Shown one piece after another: positions 1 through 5,563 of a DNA stretch of 5,564 bases. Made by a program: the position numbers and the translations under genes. Origin of the DNA: an uncultured Caryophanales bacterium (lineage in GTDB: Bacteria > Bacillota_I > Bacilli_A > Acholeplasmatales > Anaeroplasmataceae); the NCBI GenBank assembly GCA_946626535.1, contig CAMOUK010000056.1:1-5564 (forward strand), read 5' to 3'. The notes below the pieces were generated by a model. The model did no database searches. It saw only the letters and a list, made by a program, of their open reading frames with translations, and was not told the origin of the DNA. Every line of letters starts with the position of its first letter. The stretch's first letter is position 1.

Positions 1-85
1 AAACAGTGATTAATCGTCAAAAATCACCATTTTTTATCAAAAAGCTATCATCTCGAAAATTAAATAACCGAGGATTCTCGCTTTA

Positions 86-247
86 TTATCCTAAAAACTC
101 TGCAGCAGCGCAGGTCATTATAGCAGCAAAGGTAATTATAAACCATCTTTTTTGAATTTTATTGAAGCCTGAATAATTAATTACATGGAGCGCCATAGCA
201 ATCATAAGAAGCTCAGTAATCATTATTATACTCATATAAAACGTCAT
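86..247 (-). pseudogene. N-terminal membrane fragment of a multi-helix sensor protein (53 aa)
   Basis: A short open frame runs from an ATG at 247 to TAA at 86-88. It has a good ribosome site (AGGGGTG, 256-262, 8 nt from the ATG) and a promoter at 272-300. The peptide has a hydrophobic helix at about residues 3-23, a short polar loop (NYSGFNKIQKRW, 24-35) and a second hydrophobic stretch (36-49) ending AAAEFLG. From memory, the sequence around HVINYSGF and the helix ending in AAEF resemble the start of multi-spanning membrane receptors that carry a C-terminal GGDEF domain in Firmicutes. Here the frame stops after two helices, and no further helices or catalytic domain are seen down to position 1. 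I therefore read it as a truncated remnant. A genuine small membrane protein is the alternative, because the start signals are intact. The family link is inference. Confidence 0.5.
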
Positions 248-271
248 CGAGATAACACCCCTATTTATTTC

Positions 272-300
272 ATTAAACCCTAATTTTTAAAAAAAATCAA
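272..300 (-). promoter_or_regulatory. Sigma-A-type promoter of the truncated sensor fragment
   Basis: On the minus strand the -35 box is TTGATT (295-300), the spacer is 17 nt, and the -10 box is TTTAAT (272-277), which matches the TATAAT consensus at five of six bases. Transcription would start near 265, just ahead of the ribosome site at 256-262. It lies downstream of the methyltransferase terminator (345-368), so the fragment would be transcribed independently of the genes above it. Confidence 0.5.
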
Positions 301-344
301 GTTTTTGAAGGTTATCTAAAACCCAATAACAAAAAATTGAAAAA

Positions 345-368
345 TTAAAAAAGCCGAAAAATCGGCTT
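345..368 (-). terminator. Rho-independent terminator after the methyltransferase gene
   Basis: A perfect 7-bp stem, AAGCCGA (351-357) and TCGGCTT (362-368), encloses a four-base loop. On the minus strand it is followed by TTTTTTAATTTTTC. It lies 19 nt beyond the methyltransferase stop and is the natural end of the degV-GNAT-methyltransferase unit. The A-rich other side could give weaker termination on the plus strand. Confidence 0.85.
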
Positions 369-386
369 AAAAAATAATATTTTTTT

Positions 387-1085
387 CTATTTTTTCATTA
401 TAAATAATCTTCTTGATTCCTTTTGTTCACCAGGCCAAGAAAAATAAGATAGCTCAATATCATTAAAATATTTAGCAAATTCATTTTTCCATTCATCATC
501 TGTTAATGAAGTTAATCTTAATACGCCATCAATGTATATTTGATTATTTTTAACCTCACAGCCCTTATTTTGCATAATTTGTGGGTCAATGTAGTAATTT
601 AGTGAGAAAATTACTATAGCGCCTTTTTTTGTAATTCTTGCAGCGTCTTTAATAATATCTTTTGCCATTTCAAGTGAAACTACATCAATTACATTTGATG
701 AATAAAAGCCATCATATGTTTCTTCTTTTTGTGCACCTAACCAATTAGAATTAATCGCAAATGAATTAATTGCATCTTTAACATCAAATAATTCCTTGTA
801 AAAATCTAATAGCCTAATTGAATTTATGGCTACATCACAAGCATCAATGTTTTTTATTCCATCCTTTGCCATTACGATAGATGCCCAGCCATTACCACAG
901 CCATAATCTAAAATTTTTTCTTTTCCTTTAAATCTTTTTAAAGCATCATTTAGCTTATCTGATGGTGATAGCTCCTTCCAGCTATCCTTTATTCCTTCAG
1001 TTTTTAATATTTCTTCTTTATTTTCATCATTTAAAATAAAGCTTCTATTCCAAAATGATACTAAATCATGATAATCCTTTTCCAT
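387..1085 (-). CDS. Class I SAM-dependent methyltransferase
   Basis: A 232-residue cytosolic protein predicted to transfer a methyl group from S-adenosylmethionine. SAM motif I is clear: ILDYGCGNGW at residues 58-67 (the D/GxGxG loop after strand 1). An acidic residue ending strand 2 follows in DACD (D84). A later segment (about residues 124-133, DGFYSSNVID) fits the motif IV region, and KKGAIVIFSLN fits strand 5. The N-terminal 55 residues, with FW and SWKELSPSDK, form the helical cap usual in the Methyltransf_11/25 group. The substrate cannot be told. The ATG at 1085 has a ribosome site (TAGGGG, about 1092-1097) at normal spacing; the stop is TAG. It lies 42 nt below the GNAT-fold gene, separated by a hairpin (1106-1129), and is followed by a strong terminator, so it is the last gene of the unit. 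Confidence 0.85.
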   Translation of the reverse strand: MEKDYHDLVSFWNRSFILNDENKEEILKTEGIKDSWKELSPSDKLNDALKRFKGKEKILDYGCGNGWASIVMAKDGIKNIDACDVAINSIRLLDFYKELFDVKDAINSFAINSNWLGAQKEETYDGFYSSNVIDVVSLEMAKDIIKDAARITKKGAIVIFSLNYYIDPQIMQNKGCEVKNNQIYIDGVLRLTSLTDDEWKNEFAKYFNDIELSYFSWPGEQKESRRLFIMKK

Positions 1086-1105
1086 ATTTTCCCCTAATCA
1101 TATTA

Positions 1106-1129
1106 AAAGTGATGTCTTAGCATCACTTT
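1106..1129 (-). terminator. Intergenic hairpin at the GNAT-gene stop codon (attenuator or terminator)
   Basis: A perfect 9-bp stem, AAAGTGATG (1106-1114) and CATCACTTT (1121-1129), has a six-base loop. The TAA stop of the GNAT-fold gene (1128-1130) sits in its first arm as read on the minus strand. The minus-strand tail is only TTTTAATAT, so termination into the methyltransferase gene is probably partial. The plus-strand tail (TTTAAATTTTTTTT) is much better and would block antisense transcription entering from the left. A purely 3'-stabilising role is also possible. Confidence 0.5.
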
Positions 1130-2246
1130 AAATTTTTTTTATAAACGCTCTTCTTCTTTTATTTGTATTGCAGTTAAAATATCTCCATTGTGAAAGTATT
1201 GCTTCATTAGTTTCTAAGTTTAAATTTGTTTCAGCATGATCAACAAATGGAAGAGCAAGCATCTTCATTATTTCATTTAAAATAATTACTACTACACCCT
1301 TTTCTCTATAATTTTCTGCAACACCAATTAACGCAAAATCTATTACCTTTGGCTTTTTAACAGTCTTTAAAATTCTAAGTATTGTAGGTAGTGTTAAATG
1401 ACCATTAGATTTTTTTACTGCCTCTGCAATACCAGGTAAAGTTAGACCAAATGATACAATCTCTTCATTTTTATCTAATATTACACAAACAAATCTTAAA
1501 TCAATTATTAAATTAAAATTAGATATTAATAGTTTTTTCATTCTATCAGTAAATGGAACTGTTCCATATACATCTACATATGTCTTATCAAGTATTTCAA
1601 AGAAGCCATCAGCATATTTTTTTAAGAAGTCCTTAGTTGATTTAGCCTGTCCAAAATGAAAACCATAGCGCTTCATAATAGTTTCAGCAAGCTTCTTAAT
1701 TTTTGGAGCCATAGCCTCATTTAATCTAATTTGGCTTTCAGTCCAATCTACTTCCTTTTCAAAGCCATAATTTTCAAGTAGCTTTTGATAATATGGATAG
1801 TTATATTGTTCTTCAAATGTTTGAGGCTCCTCAAAGCCTTCAATTAATAAGCCTTCTCTTTCTAAATCTGAAAAGCTCAAAGGTCCAACCATTTCATCCA
1901 TACCCTTATTTTTTGCCCAATTAGCTACAGCATCAAATAAGGCTTTAGTTACCTCATCATCTTGGGTGGCATCAAATCTTGTAAATCTTACTCTTTTTTG
2001 ATTATATTTATCATTTGCTGCACGCTGGATGATACCTTGGATTCTTCCAACCATCTTATCATCCTTATAGGCATTAAAGCAGATAGCCTCTGCTTGATCA
2101 TAATAGGTATAATCAGGCTTAAACATCTTCATTTCATCCATATATAGTGGTGGAACAAAATAGTTATTGCCCTTATAAAGCTTTATTGGAAAATTAATAA
2201 ATCTTTTAATTTCTTTTTTTGTTTTAACTTCAACTACATTAATCAT
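1128..2246 (-). CDS. Tandem GNAT-fold (YghO-like) acyltransferase-superfamily protein
   Basis: A 372-residue soluble protein of the poorly characterised GNAT-related family that carries two GNAT-like halves. Family marks seen are FPIKLYKGNNYFVPPLYMDE (residues 19-38), VGRIQGIIQRAANDKYNQK (66-84), GPLSFSDLEREGLLIEGFE (121-139) and YNYPYYQKLLENYGFEKE (148-165). The C-terminal half has a motif A-like segment, VAENYREKGVVV (309-320). Its pyrophosphate-loop equivalent reads R314-E-K-G317-V-V319, with valine where classical GNATs have Gly or Ala in RxxGxG/A. Acetyl-CoA binding is therefore uncertain, and neither the donor nor the acceptor is known. The length is normal for the family. The ATG at 2246-2244 follows the degV stop after one base and has no strong ribosome site of its own, so translation is probably coupled to degV. 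The stop codon lies inside a hairpin. Confidence 0.75.
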   Translation of the reverse strand: MINVVEVKTKKEIKRFINFPIKLYKGNNYFVPPLYMDEMKMFKPDYTYYDQAEAICFNAYKDDKMVGRIQGIIQRAANDKYNQKRVRFTRFDATQDDEVTKALFDAVANWAKNKGMDEMVGPLSFSDLEREGLLIEGFEEPQTFEEQYNYPYYQKLLENYGFEKEVDWTESQIRLNEAMAPKIKKLAETIMKRYGFHFGQAKSTKDFLKKYADGFFEILDKTYVDVYGTVPFTDRMKKLLISNFNLIIDLRFVCVILDKNEEIVSFGLTLPGIAEAVKKSNGHLTLPTILRILKTVKKPKVIDFALIGVAENYREKGVVVIILNEIMKMLALPFVDHAETNLNLETNEAILSQWRYFNCNTNKRRRAFIKKI

Positions 2247-2247
2247 A

Positions 2248-3117
2248 TTATCTACTTACGCTTGCGAAAGCCACTCCTACTCCATCAGGTCCGCAGTGGC
2301 TACCAGCTGTAGGATTAACTACTGCAAATTCAATATTTAAATCATTGCCTAAAGCAATCTTTAATCTTTCAGCTAAAAGTGTAGCAAGCTCCATATTATC
2401 AGAGTGTCCGATAATAATTCTATGATTCTTTACATCTCTACCTAGCTTTAAAACATATTCAACTAATTTATCGATTGCGGCATTCTTACCTCTTACCTTA
2501 TCGATATTAGTCATCATGCCATCAGCATTCATATTTAAAATAGGTCTTACACCCATTAAGTCTCCCATGAAGCCCTTTAAGTTAGTAACTCTTCCACTCT
2601 TTCTAAAAAATTTTAAATTATCAGCAAAGAAATATGTTGCATATCTATCAACATTTTCATCTGCCCATTTCATTACTTCTTCAACTGAAGCTCCTCTAAG
2701 AAGCATATCGCCTATTTCTCTTACAATTATTAAACTACAAATTGTAATACCTTTTGTATCGATTTGATAGAATTTTCTATCTGGATATTCTTCCTTTAAT
2801 TCCTCTAAGGCTAAATTCATAGCATTAAAGGTTCCACTCATAGCCTTTGAAAATGATACATATAAAATATCATTTCCTTTTTTAAATTCTTCTTCAAAAT
2901 ATTCCATATATTTACTTGGACTTATACCACATGTTGTAGGTATAGTTCCTCTTCTAAGCATTTGATAGAAGCCCTTTGAATCAAATTCATCAAATGATTC
3001 ATATGGAAATACTTCCTTTCCATCAACTATGTAAGGCATACTGATAAGCTTACAATTATATTTTTTAGCCTCTTCTGGTGTTAAATCAGTATCAGTATCT
3101 GTAAAAAAAGTAATCAT
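2248..3117 (-). CDS. DegV family fatty-acid-binding protein (FakB-like)
   Basis: A 289-residue cytosolic DegV/FakB-type protein. Family members hold a long-chain fatty acid and, with FakA kinase, present it for phosphorylation into acyl-phosphate for membrane lipid synthesis. Visible family features are the N-terminal strand and loop TDTDTDLTPEE (residues 6-16, the place of the usual DSTxDLP), PTTCGISPSKY (60-70) with T61/T62, the MSGTFN loop (93-98) with S94, KSGRV (173-177) with R176, GVRPIL (189-194) and the C-terminal GSHCGPDGVGVAF (272-284) with H274. These are the positions that line the ligand carboxylate in solved relatives. The length is standard. The start is firm: ATG at 3117 with AAAAGGAG at 3126-3133, 8 nt away. 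AT-rich TATATAAAA at 3137-3144 might be a -10 region, but I see no convincing -35. The GNAT-fold gene follows by one base. No fakA is in the window. Confidence 0.93.
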   Translation of the reverse strand: MITFFTDTDTDLTPEEAKKYNCKLISMPYIVDGKEVFPYESFDEFDSKGFYQMLRRGTIPTTCGISPSKYMEYFEEEFKKGNDILYVSFSKAMSGTFNAMNLALEELKEEYPDRKFYQIDTKGITICSLIIVREIGDMLLRGASVEEVMKWADENVDRYATYFFADNLKFFRKSGRVTNLKGFMGDLMGVRPILNMNADGMMTNIDKVRGKNAAIDKLVEYVLKLGRDVKNHRIIIGHSDNMELATLLAERLKIALGNDLNIEFAVVNPTAGSHCGPDGVGVAFASVSR

Positions 3118-3150
3118 AATAACATCTCCTTTTATTTTTATATAGAAATA

Positions 3151-3175
3151 GGATTTTAGAATTGTTCCAAAATCC
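3151..3175 (-). terminator. Hairpin after the GGDEF-GAF gene (weak terminator)
   Basis: The arms GGATTTT (3151-3157) and AAAATCC (3169-3175), extended inward by GAA/TTC after one A-C mismatch, form a long stem with a three-base loop. It begins one base below the stop of the GGDEF-GAF gene. The minus-strand tail (TATTTCTATATAAAAAT) is not a clean T run, so some read-through into degV is likely. Confidence 0.45.
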
Positions 3176-3176
3176 C

Positions 3177-4238
3177 TTATTCATCAATTAAATCATCTAT
3201 TGTTTTGTGATTATAATACAATTCTAAAGCAATTAAATAAGCCATATTTGTTAAAATTGATAAATCTAAGTCCTGCCAAATTCTTCCTCTTTCATTACCT
3301 GTTATATCTACTCTTAAATAACCAAATTTTTTATCGAAAGCAGTAATTTCACAGAAATATGCGGAATAAACCTTCTGCATGATTAAAGCCTGTACTAATT
3401 TATTATTTTTATCCTCATCTTGAGTAATAGTATTCCTTACCGAAATATGTGTATAGTGATTTGTAACCTCATCGATAAATTTAGAGTTAATAGGTTTTAA
3501 ATCTCTATTATTACATAATGGATGATAATAATTAAAATAGAATTCATCATTAGCTTGTATACACATATGGTCTAGCATAAAATAGCTACCAAAATAATTA
3601 AATGCTTCTCTAATACCAGCTGCCATATTTTGGCTAGCAGTTAATGATTTAAACAGCTTAACATTCAAATATTGAGCGGATGTAATCTTATCTCTTTGAG
3701 TCTTTAAATCAATATTTGCATGTTTTTCTGGAAGGTAGATGATAAAGCAGTTTCTACCCTTCATCTTACCTCTATATAACGCTTTATCTGCTAAATCAAA
3801 TAAATCACCTAACGTTTTAGCATCCTTATCAAATCTAGACATACCTATAGTAAGTGTTACGCCAAGTGCTTTAACACTTTCATCATCGATTTGATCAGGG
3901 CATGATAAAACCTTAAACATTAAACTCCAGGCATCATCATATTCTGATATATCCTCAAATACAGCTATAAATTCATCTCCACCATATCTACCTAATATTC
4001 CAGAATTTCCGATAACTGATTTTAACGTTCTAGCAACAACCATTAAAACTTTATCGCCAAAATGATGGCCATAGCCATCATTAATATATTTGAAATTGTC
4101 GATGTCTATCAAAGCTAAAATAAACTTGCGATTTTCTTTAATTAGTTCTTCTGCATAGTCTTCTATTACTTTTCTTTCATAGACACTTGTCAACTCATCT
4201 ATATGAGTTGCATGTTTCTTTAAAAATTCATTTTTCAT
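3177..4238 (-). CDS. Soluble GGDEF diguanylate cyclase with C-terminal GAF-like domain
   Basis: A 353-residue protein predicted to make cyclic di-GMP from two GTP. The GGDEF domain fills about residues 12-170: the opening DELTSVYERK (14-23) corresponds to the usual DPLTGLYNRR. The metal and guanine-binding segment LIDIDNFKYINDGYGHHFGD (43-62) follows, with D45, N53 and D62. The active-site motif is RYGGDEF (84-90), and the LADKALYRGKMKGRN segment comes near the end. All catalytic positions are present, so activity is likely. The inhibitory RxxD site would fall at 77-80, where the protein has GNSG, so product inhibition through it is not expected. Residues about 190-350 read as a GAF-like fold, ending in W-Q-D-L-D-L-S-I-L-T-N-M-A-Y-L-I-A. 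No membrane segments are seen. The ATG at 4238 has GAGGA at 4248-4252. A possible promoter is at 4259-4287. Confidence 0.9.
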   Translation of the reverse strand: MKNEFLKKHATHIDELTSVYERKVIEDYAEELIKENRKFILALIDIDNFKYINDGYGHHFGDKVLMVVARTLKSVIGNSGILGRYGGDEFIAVFEDISEYDDAWSLMFKVLSCPDQIDDESVKALGVTLTIGMSRFDKDAKTLGDLFDLADKALYRGKMKGRNCFIIYLPEKHANIDLKTQRDKITSAQYLNVKLFKSLTASQNMAAGIREAFNYFGSYFMLDHMCIQANDEFYFNYYHPLCNNRDLKPINSKFIDEVTNHYTHISVRNTITQDEDKNNKLVQALIMQKVYSAYFCEITAFDKKFGYLRVDITGNERGRIWQDLDLSILTNMAYLIALELYYNHKTIDDLIDE

Positions 4239-4258
4239 AAAGCGTTTTCCTCATCTTT

Positions 4259-4287
4259 ATGATACTACAAAACTGTGTAAAAATCAA
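4259..4287 (-). promoter_or_regulatory. Candidate promoter of the GGDEF-GAF gene
   Basis: On the minus strand TTGATT (4282-4287) and TATCAT (4259-4264) are separated by exactly 17 nt. The start of transcription would fall near 4252, leaving a leader of only about 14 nt with the ribosome site at its very 5' end. The -35 box sits inside the T tail of the terminator of the gene above. The short leader is the main reason for doubt. Confidence 0.4.
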
Positions 4288-4320
4288 AAAAAACCAGTTC
4301 TTTTTATTAAGAACTGGCTT
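4284..4320 (-). terminator. Rho-independent terminator after the Bax inhibitor-like gene
   Basis: A 9-bp stem, CCAGTTCTT (4294-4302) and AAGAACTGG (4309-4317), has a six-base loop. On the minus strand it is followed by TTTTTTTT at 4286-4293 and then GATTTTT. It starts 14 nt below the stop of the membrane protein gene. The plus-strand side also ends in a T-rich run (CTTTTATTTTTTATTTTT), so it can work in both directions. Confidence 0.88.
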
Positions 4321-4333
4321 TTATTTTTTATTT

Positions 4334-5077
4334 TTAATTCTTTTTATCCATTACAATTAATAATATTCTTAAAATTTGAACGAACAAGTAGATAATTGTT
4401 ACCTCTAAGCCAAGTGCAACAGACCATTCACTATCCTTAGAAGCACCTCTTTCAACTACGCCTTGAGCCTCGCTAAAATTCATTACTAAGCAGAATGTAC
4501 CATATAGTAAATAGATAGCTTCAATTGCCATAATCAATGCCATATAAGTTTGGTAATCCTTTACCCAGAATGTTAAAGCTAAATATGTAATTAAAACAGT
4601 AGGTAGCGCAATTAAAACAAATGCGATAAATACTCTTCTAAATACTGAGCCACCTCTAATAACACCTGTAGCAAATAAAAGTAGCATTACTAATAATAAG
4701 CCTAATGTAGCAAATACTGCAATAGCTACAACACCAGGAATATATAAATCAGCAACTAAGCATACAAAGCCTAAAAATAGACCTTCACATACTGCATATA
4801 TAAAGCTTGCGTATTTTGCAGCTCTATCTGATAATCTACCAACTATTACTGCAATAAAACCTATAATAGCTGAAGCTATTAAAGCACCTAGATAAACACC
4901 TAAATTACCATTTTGGATAATTCTTGGTAGATAGAATGCTATAACTGCAGCAACTAAAGCTGTAATGCCTACTAAAAATAATGTCTTAATAGTTATTCCC
5001 TTATAAGATGCACTATCAGCGTTATCACTAGTATAGACACCTGTTTGAATTTTTGAAAATAATGGGCTTTCCTTCAT
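4334..5077 (-). CDS. Bax inhibitor-1/YccA-like seven-helix membrane protein (BaxI_1 type)
   Basis: A 247-residue integral membrane protein. It opens with a soluble stretch, SPLFSKIQTGVY (4-15), then YKGITIKTLFLVG (25-37), the family's entry to helix 1. Hydrophobic segments follow at about 33-50, 59-80, 88-110, 113-137, 147-170, 177-199 and 219-242, seven in all. The EGLFLGF segment (98-104) is a strong family mark. Relatives of the BI-1 superfamily such as YetJ conduct calcium in a pH-dependent way through a pair of acidic residues; bacterial roles are otherwise poorly known. Odd here: the helix 6 end reads LVMNFSEAQ (N200) and helix 7 reads YLFVQILRIL (Q234), where I recall D and E in most BaxI_1 proteins. 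E225 instead lies nine residues before Q234. The gene is monocistronic by its signals: AGAGAGG ribosome site (5086-5092), promoter 5106-5134 and its own terminator. Confidence 0.88.
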   Translation of the reverse strand: MKESPLFSKIQTGVYTSDNADSASYKGITIKTLFLVGITALVAAVIAFYLPRIIQNGNLGVYLGALIASAIIGFIAVIVGRLSDRAAKYASFIYAVCEGLFLGFVCLVADLYIPGVVAIAVFATLGLLLVMLLLFATGVIRGGSVFRRVFIAFVLIALPTVLITYLALTFWVKDYQTYMALIMAIEAIYLLYGTFCLVMNFSEAQGVVERGASKDSEWSVALGLEVTIIYLFVQILRILLIVMDKKN

Positions 5078-5105
5078 TTTAACAACCTCTCTTTCACTGA
5101 TAATT

Positions 5106-5134
5106 ATTATATCAAATTTTATATATATTTTAAA
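5106..5134 (-). promoter_or_regulatory. Extended -10 promoter of the Bax inhibitor-like gene
   Basis: On the minus strand TGATATAAT (5106-5114) gives a perfect -10 box (TATAAT, 5106-5111) with the upstream TG of an extended -10. A weak -35 (TTTAAA, 5129-5134) lies 17 nt away. Transcription should begin near 5099, giving a leader of about 22 nt that carries the ribosome site at 5086-5092. The surrounding bases 5078-5165 are very AT-rich and hold no gene. Confidence 0.65.
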
Positions 5135-5165
5135 TAATATTAAATTAAATAATTATTACCGTGAT

Positions 5166-5519
5166 TTAAAAGTAACTGCAGTTGATATACTTGTCATTTT
5201 GAGGGTCGGTAGAGCAATTGAACAACCGTCTCAGCGTTAGCTTCAAAGTTTTTAGAAGTGCACCACATTTTAAATTATTACTTTCAAATATATAATCTTT
5301 CATTTGTTTAAAAGCATCAATCAAAGCAATACTTTGTTTAGTTGCTAGATTGCCTTTTAAAACTGTCATTAATATATATATTCCTTGTTCAGTAAAAGCG
5401 TAGGGTAAACTGATACGTCCACCTTTATTTGTTGCCCAAATTTGCGCGGTCAAATTTTTCGACCTCGCTATTTCTTTTAATTCTTCCTTATTTAATTGAT
5501 AAATAATAAATAACTTACA
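5166..5519 (-). pseudogene. Headless ORF6N-domain fragment (phage antirepressor-like)
   Basis: The frame is open from 5519 (just after a TGA at 5520-5522) to a stop at 5166, with no ATG. The only usable start is TTG at 5453, which falls in the middle of the domain. Translated from about 5501, it reads YQLNKEELKEIARSKNLTAQ, then GGRISLPYAFTEQGIYILMTVL and QSIALIDAFKQMKDYI. This is the conserved second half of the ORF6N domain found in phage and mobile-element DNA-binding proteins. The N-terminal half, normally starting with a hydrophobic strand and a GKxVxxD-type segment, is absent. After about 5274 the residues (KCGALLKTLKLTLRRLF, then STDPQNDK) no longer look like ORF6N and appear to be read-through into a short repeat-like stretch. 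It is probably non-functional. No ribosome site fits the TTG. Confidence 0.65.
5191..5260. repeat. Candidate interspersed repeat fused to the ORF6N remnant
   Basis: This stretch is visibly richer in G and C than its flanks (for example GAGGGTCGGTAGAGC at 5201-5215 and CCGTCTCAGCGTTAGC at 5226-5241) and has no coding sense of its own. It starts TTGTCATTTTGAG, which resembles the TTGTCATTCTGAG opening of a common class of bacterial intergenic repeats; in the reverse frame this gives the tell-tale QNDK. No second copy is present in the window, so its repeat nature is inference. Confidence 0.3.
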
Positions 5520-5563
5520 TCAAAATACTTAATTAGTTTGGCAATATTTTGAAATGAAGCTTT
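5492..5563 (-). pseudogene. C-terminal end of an XRE-family helix-turn-helix regulator (partial, runs off the window)
   Basis: Reading the minus strand from 5563, the frame gives KASFQNIAKLIKYFDVS and then YLLFIN before TAA at 5492-5494. The first 17 residues match the last helices of cI/Cro-type repressors, in which the pattern S-x-x-x-I-x-x-L-A-K-Y-F-x-V-S is followed by a D-Y-L segment. The usual Asp-Tyr-Leu-Leu-Gly ending is lost, and within about 15 bases the sequence becomes ORF6N coding in another frame. The recognition helix and the start lie beyond the window edge. The match is short, so the call is moderate. Confidence 0.5.

Noticed and set aside
1..60. Short inverted pair GTGAT/ATCAC near the left edge as a terminator
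   Set aside because: The stem is five base pairs with a 13-base loop and no proper T tail in a useful position.
1962..2147. Plus-strand 61-codon open frame
   Set aside because: It lies entirely inside the well-supported GNAT-fold gene on the other strand, is a run of low-complexity hydrophobic residues, and has no ribosome site.
2516..2767. Plus-strand 83-codon open frame
   Set aside because: It mirrors the degV coding sequence, has no ribosome site or family features, and would be antisense to a strongly conserved gene.
3118..3176. Riboswitch or distinct promoter ahead of degV
   Set aside because: The gap is only 59 nt and already holds the upstream hairpin and the ribosome site. A TATA-like run exists, but I found no matching -35 at 16-18 nt.
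5174..5183. Perfect 10-bp palindrome AACTGCAGTT as an operator
   Set aside because: It sits downstream of a broken gene with no promoter next to it that reads into a gene; a single short palindrome is weak evidence.
5166..5453. A 95-residue gene starting at TTG 5453
   Set aside because: The conserved ORF6N residues continue upstream of this TTG in the same frame to about 5501, so the TTG is not a natural start. The last 35 residues are unlike the family. I treat the region as a remnant.
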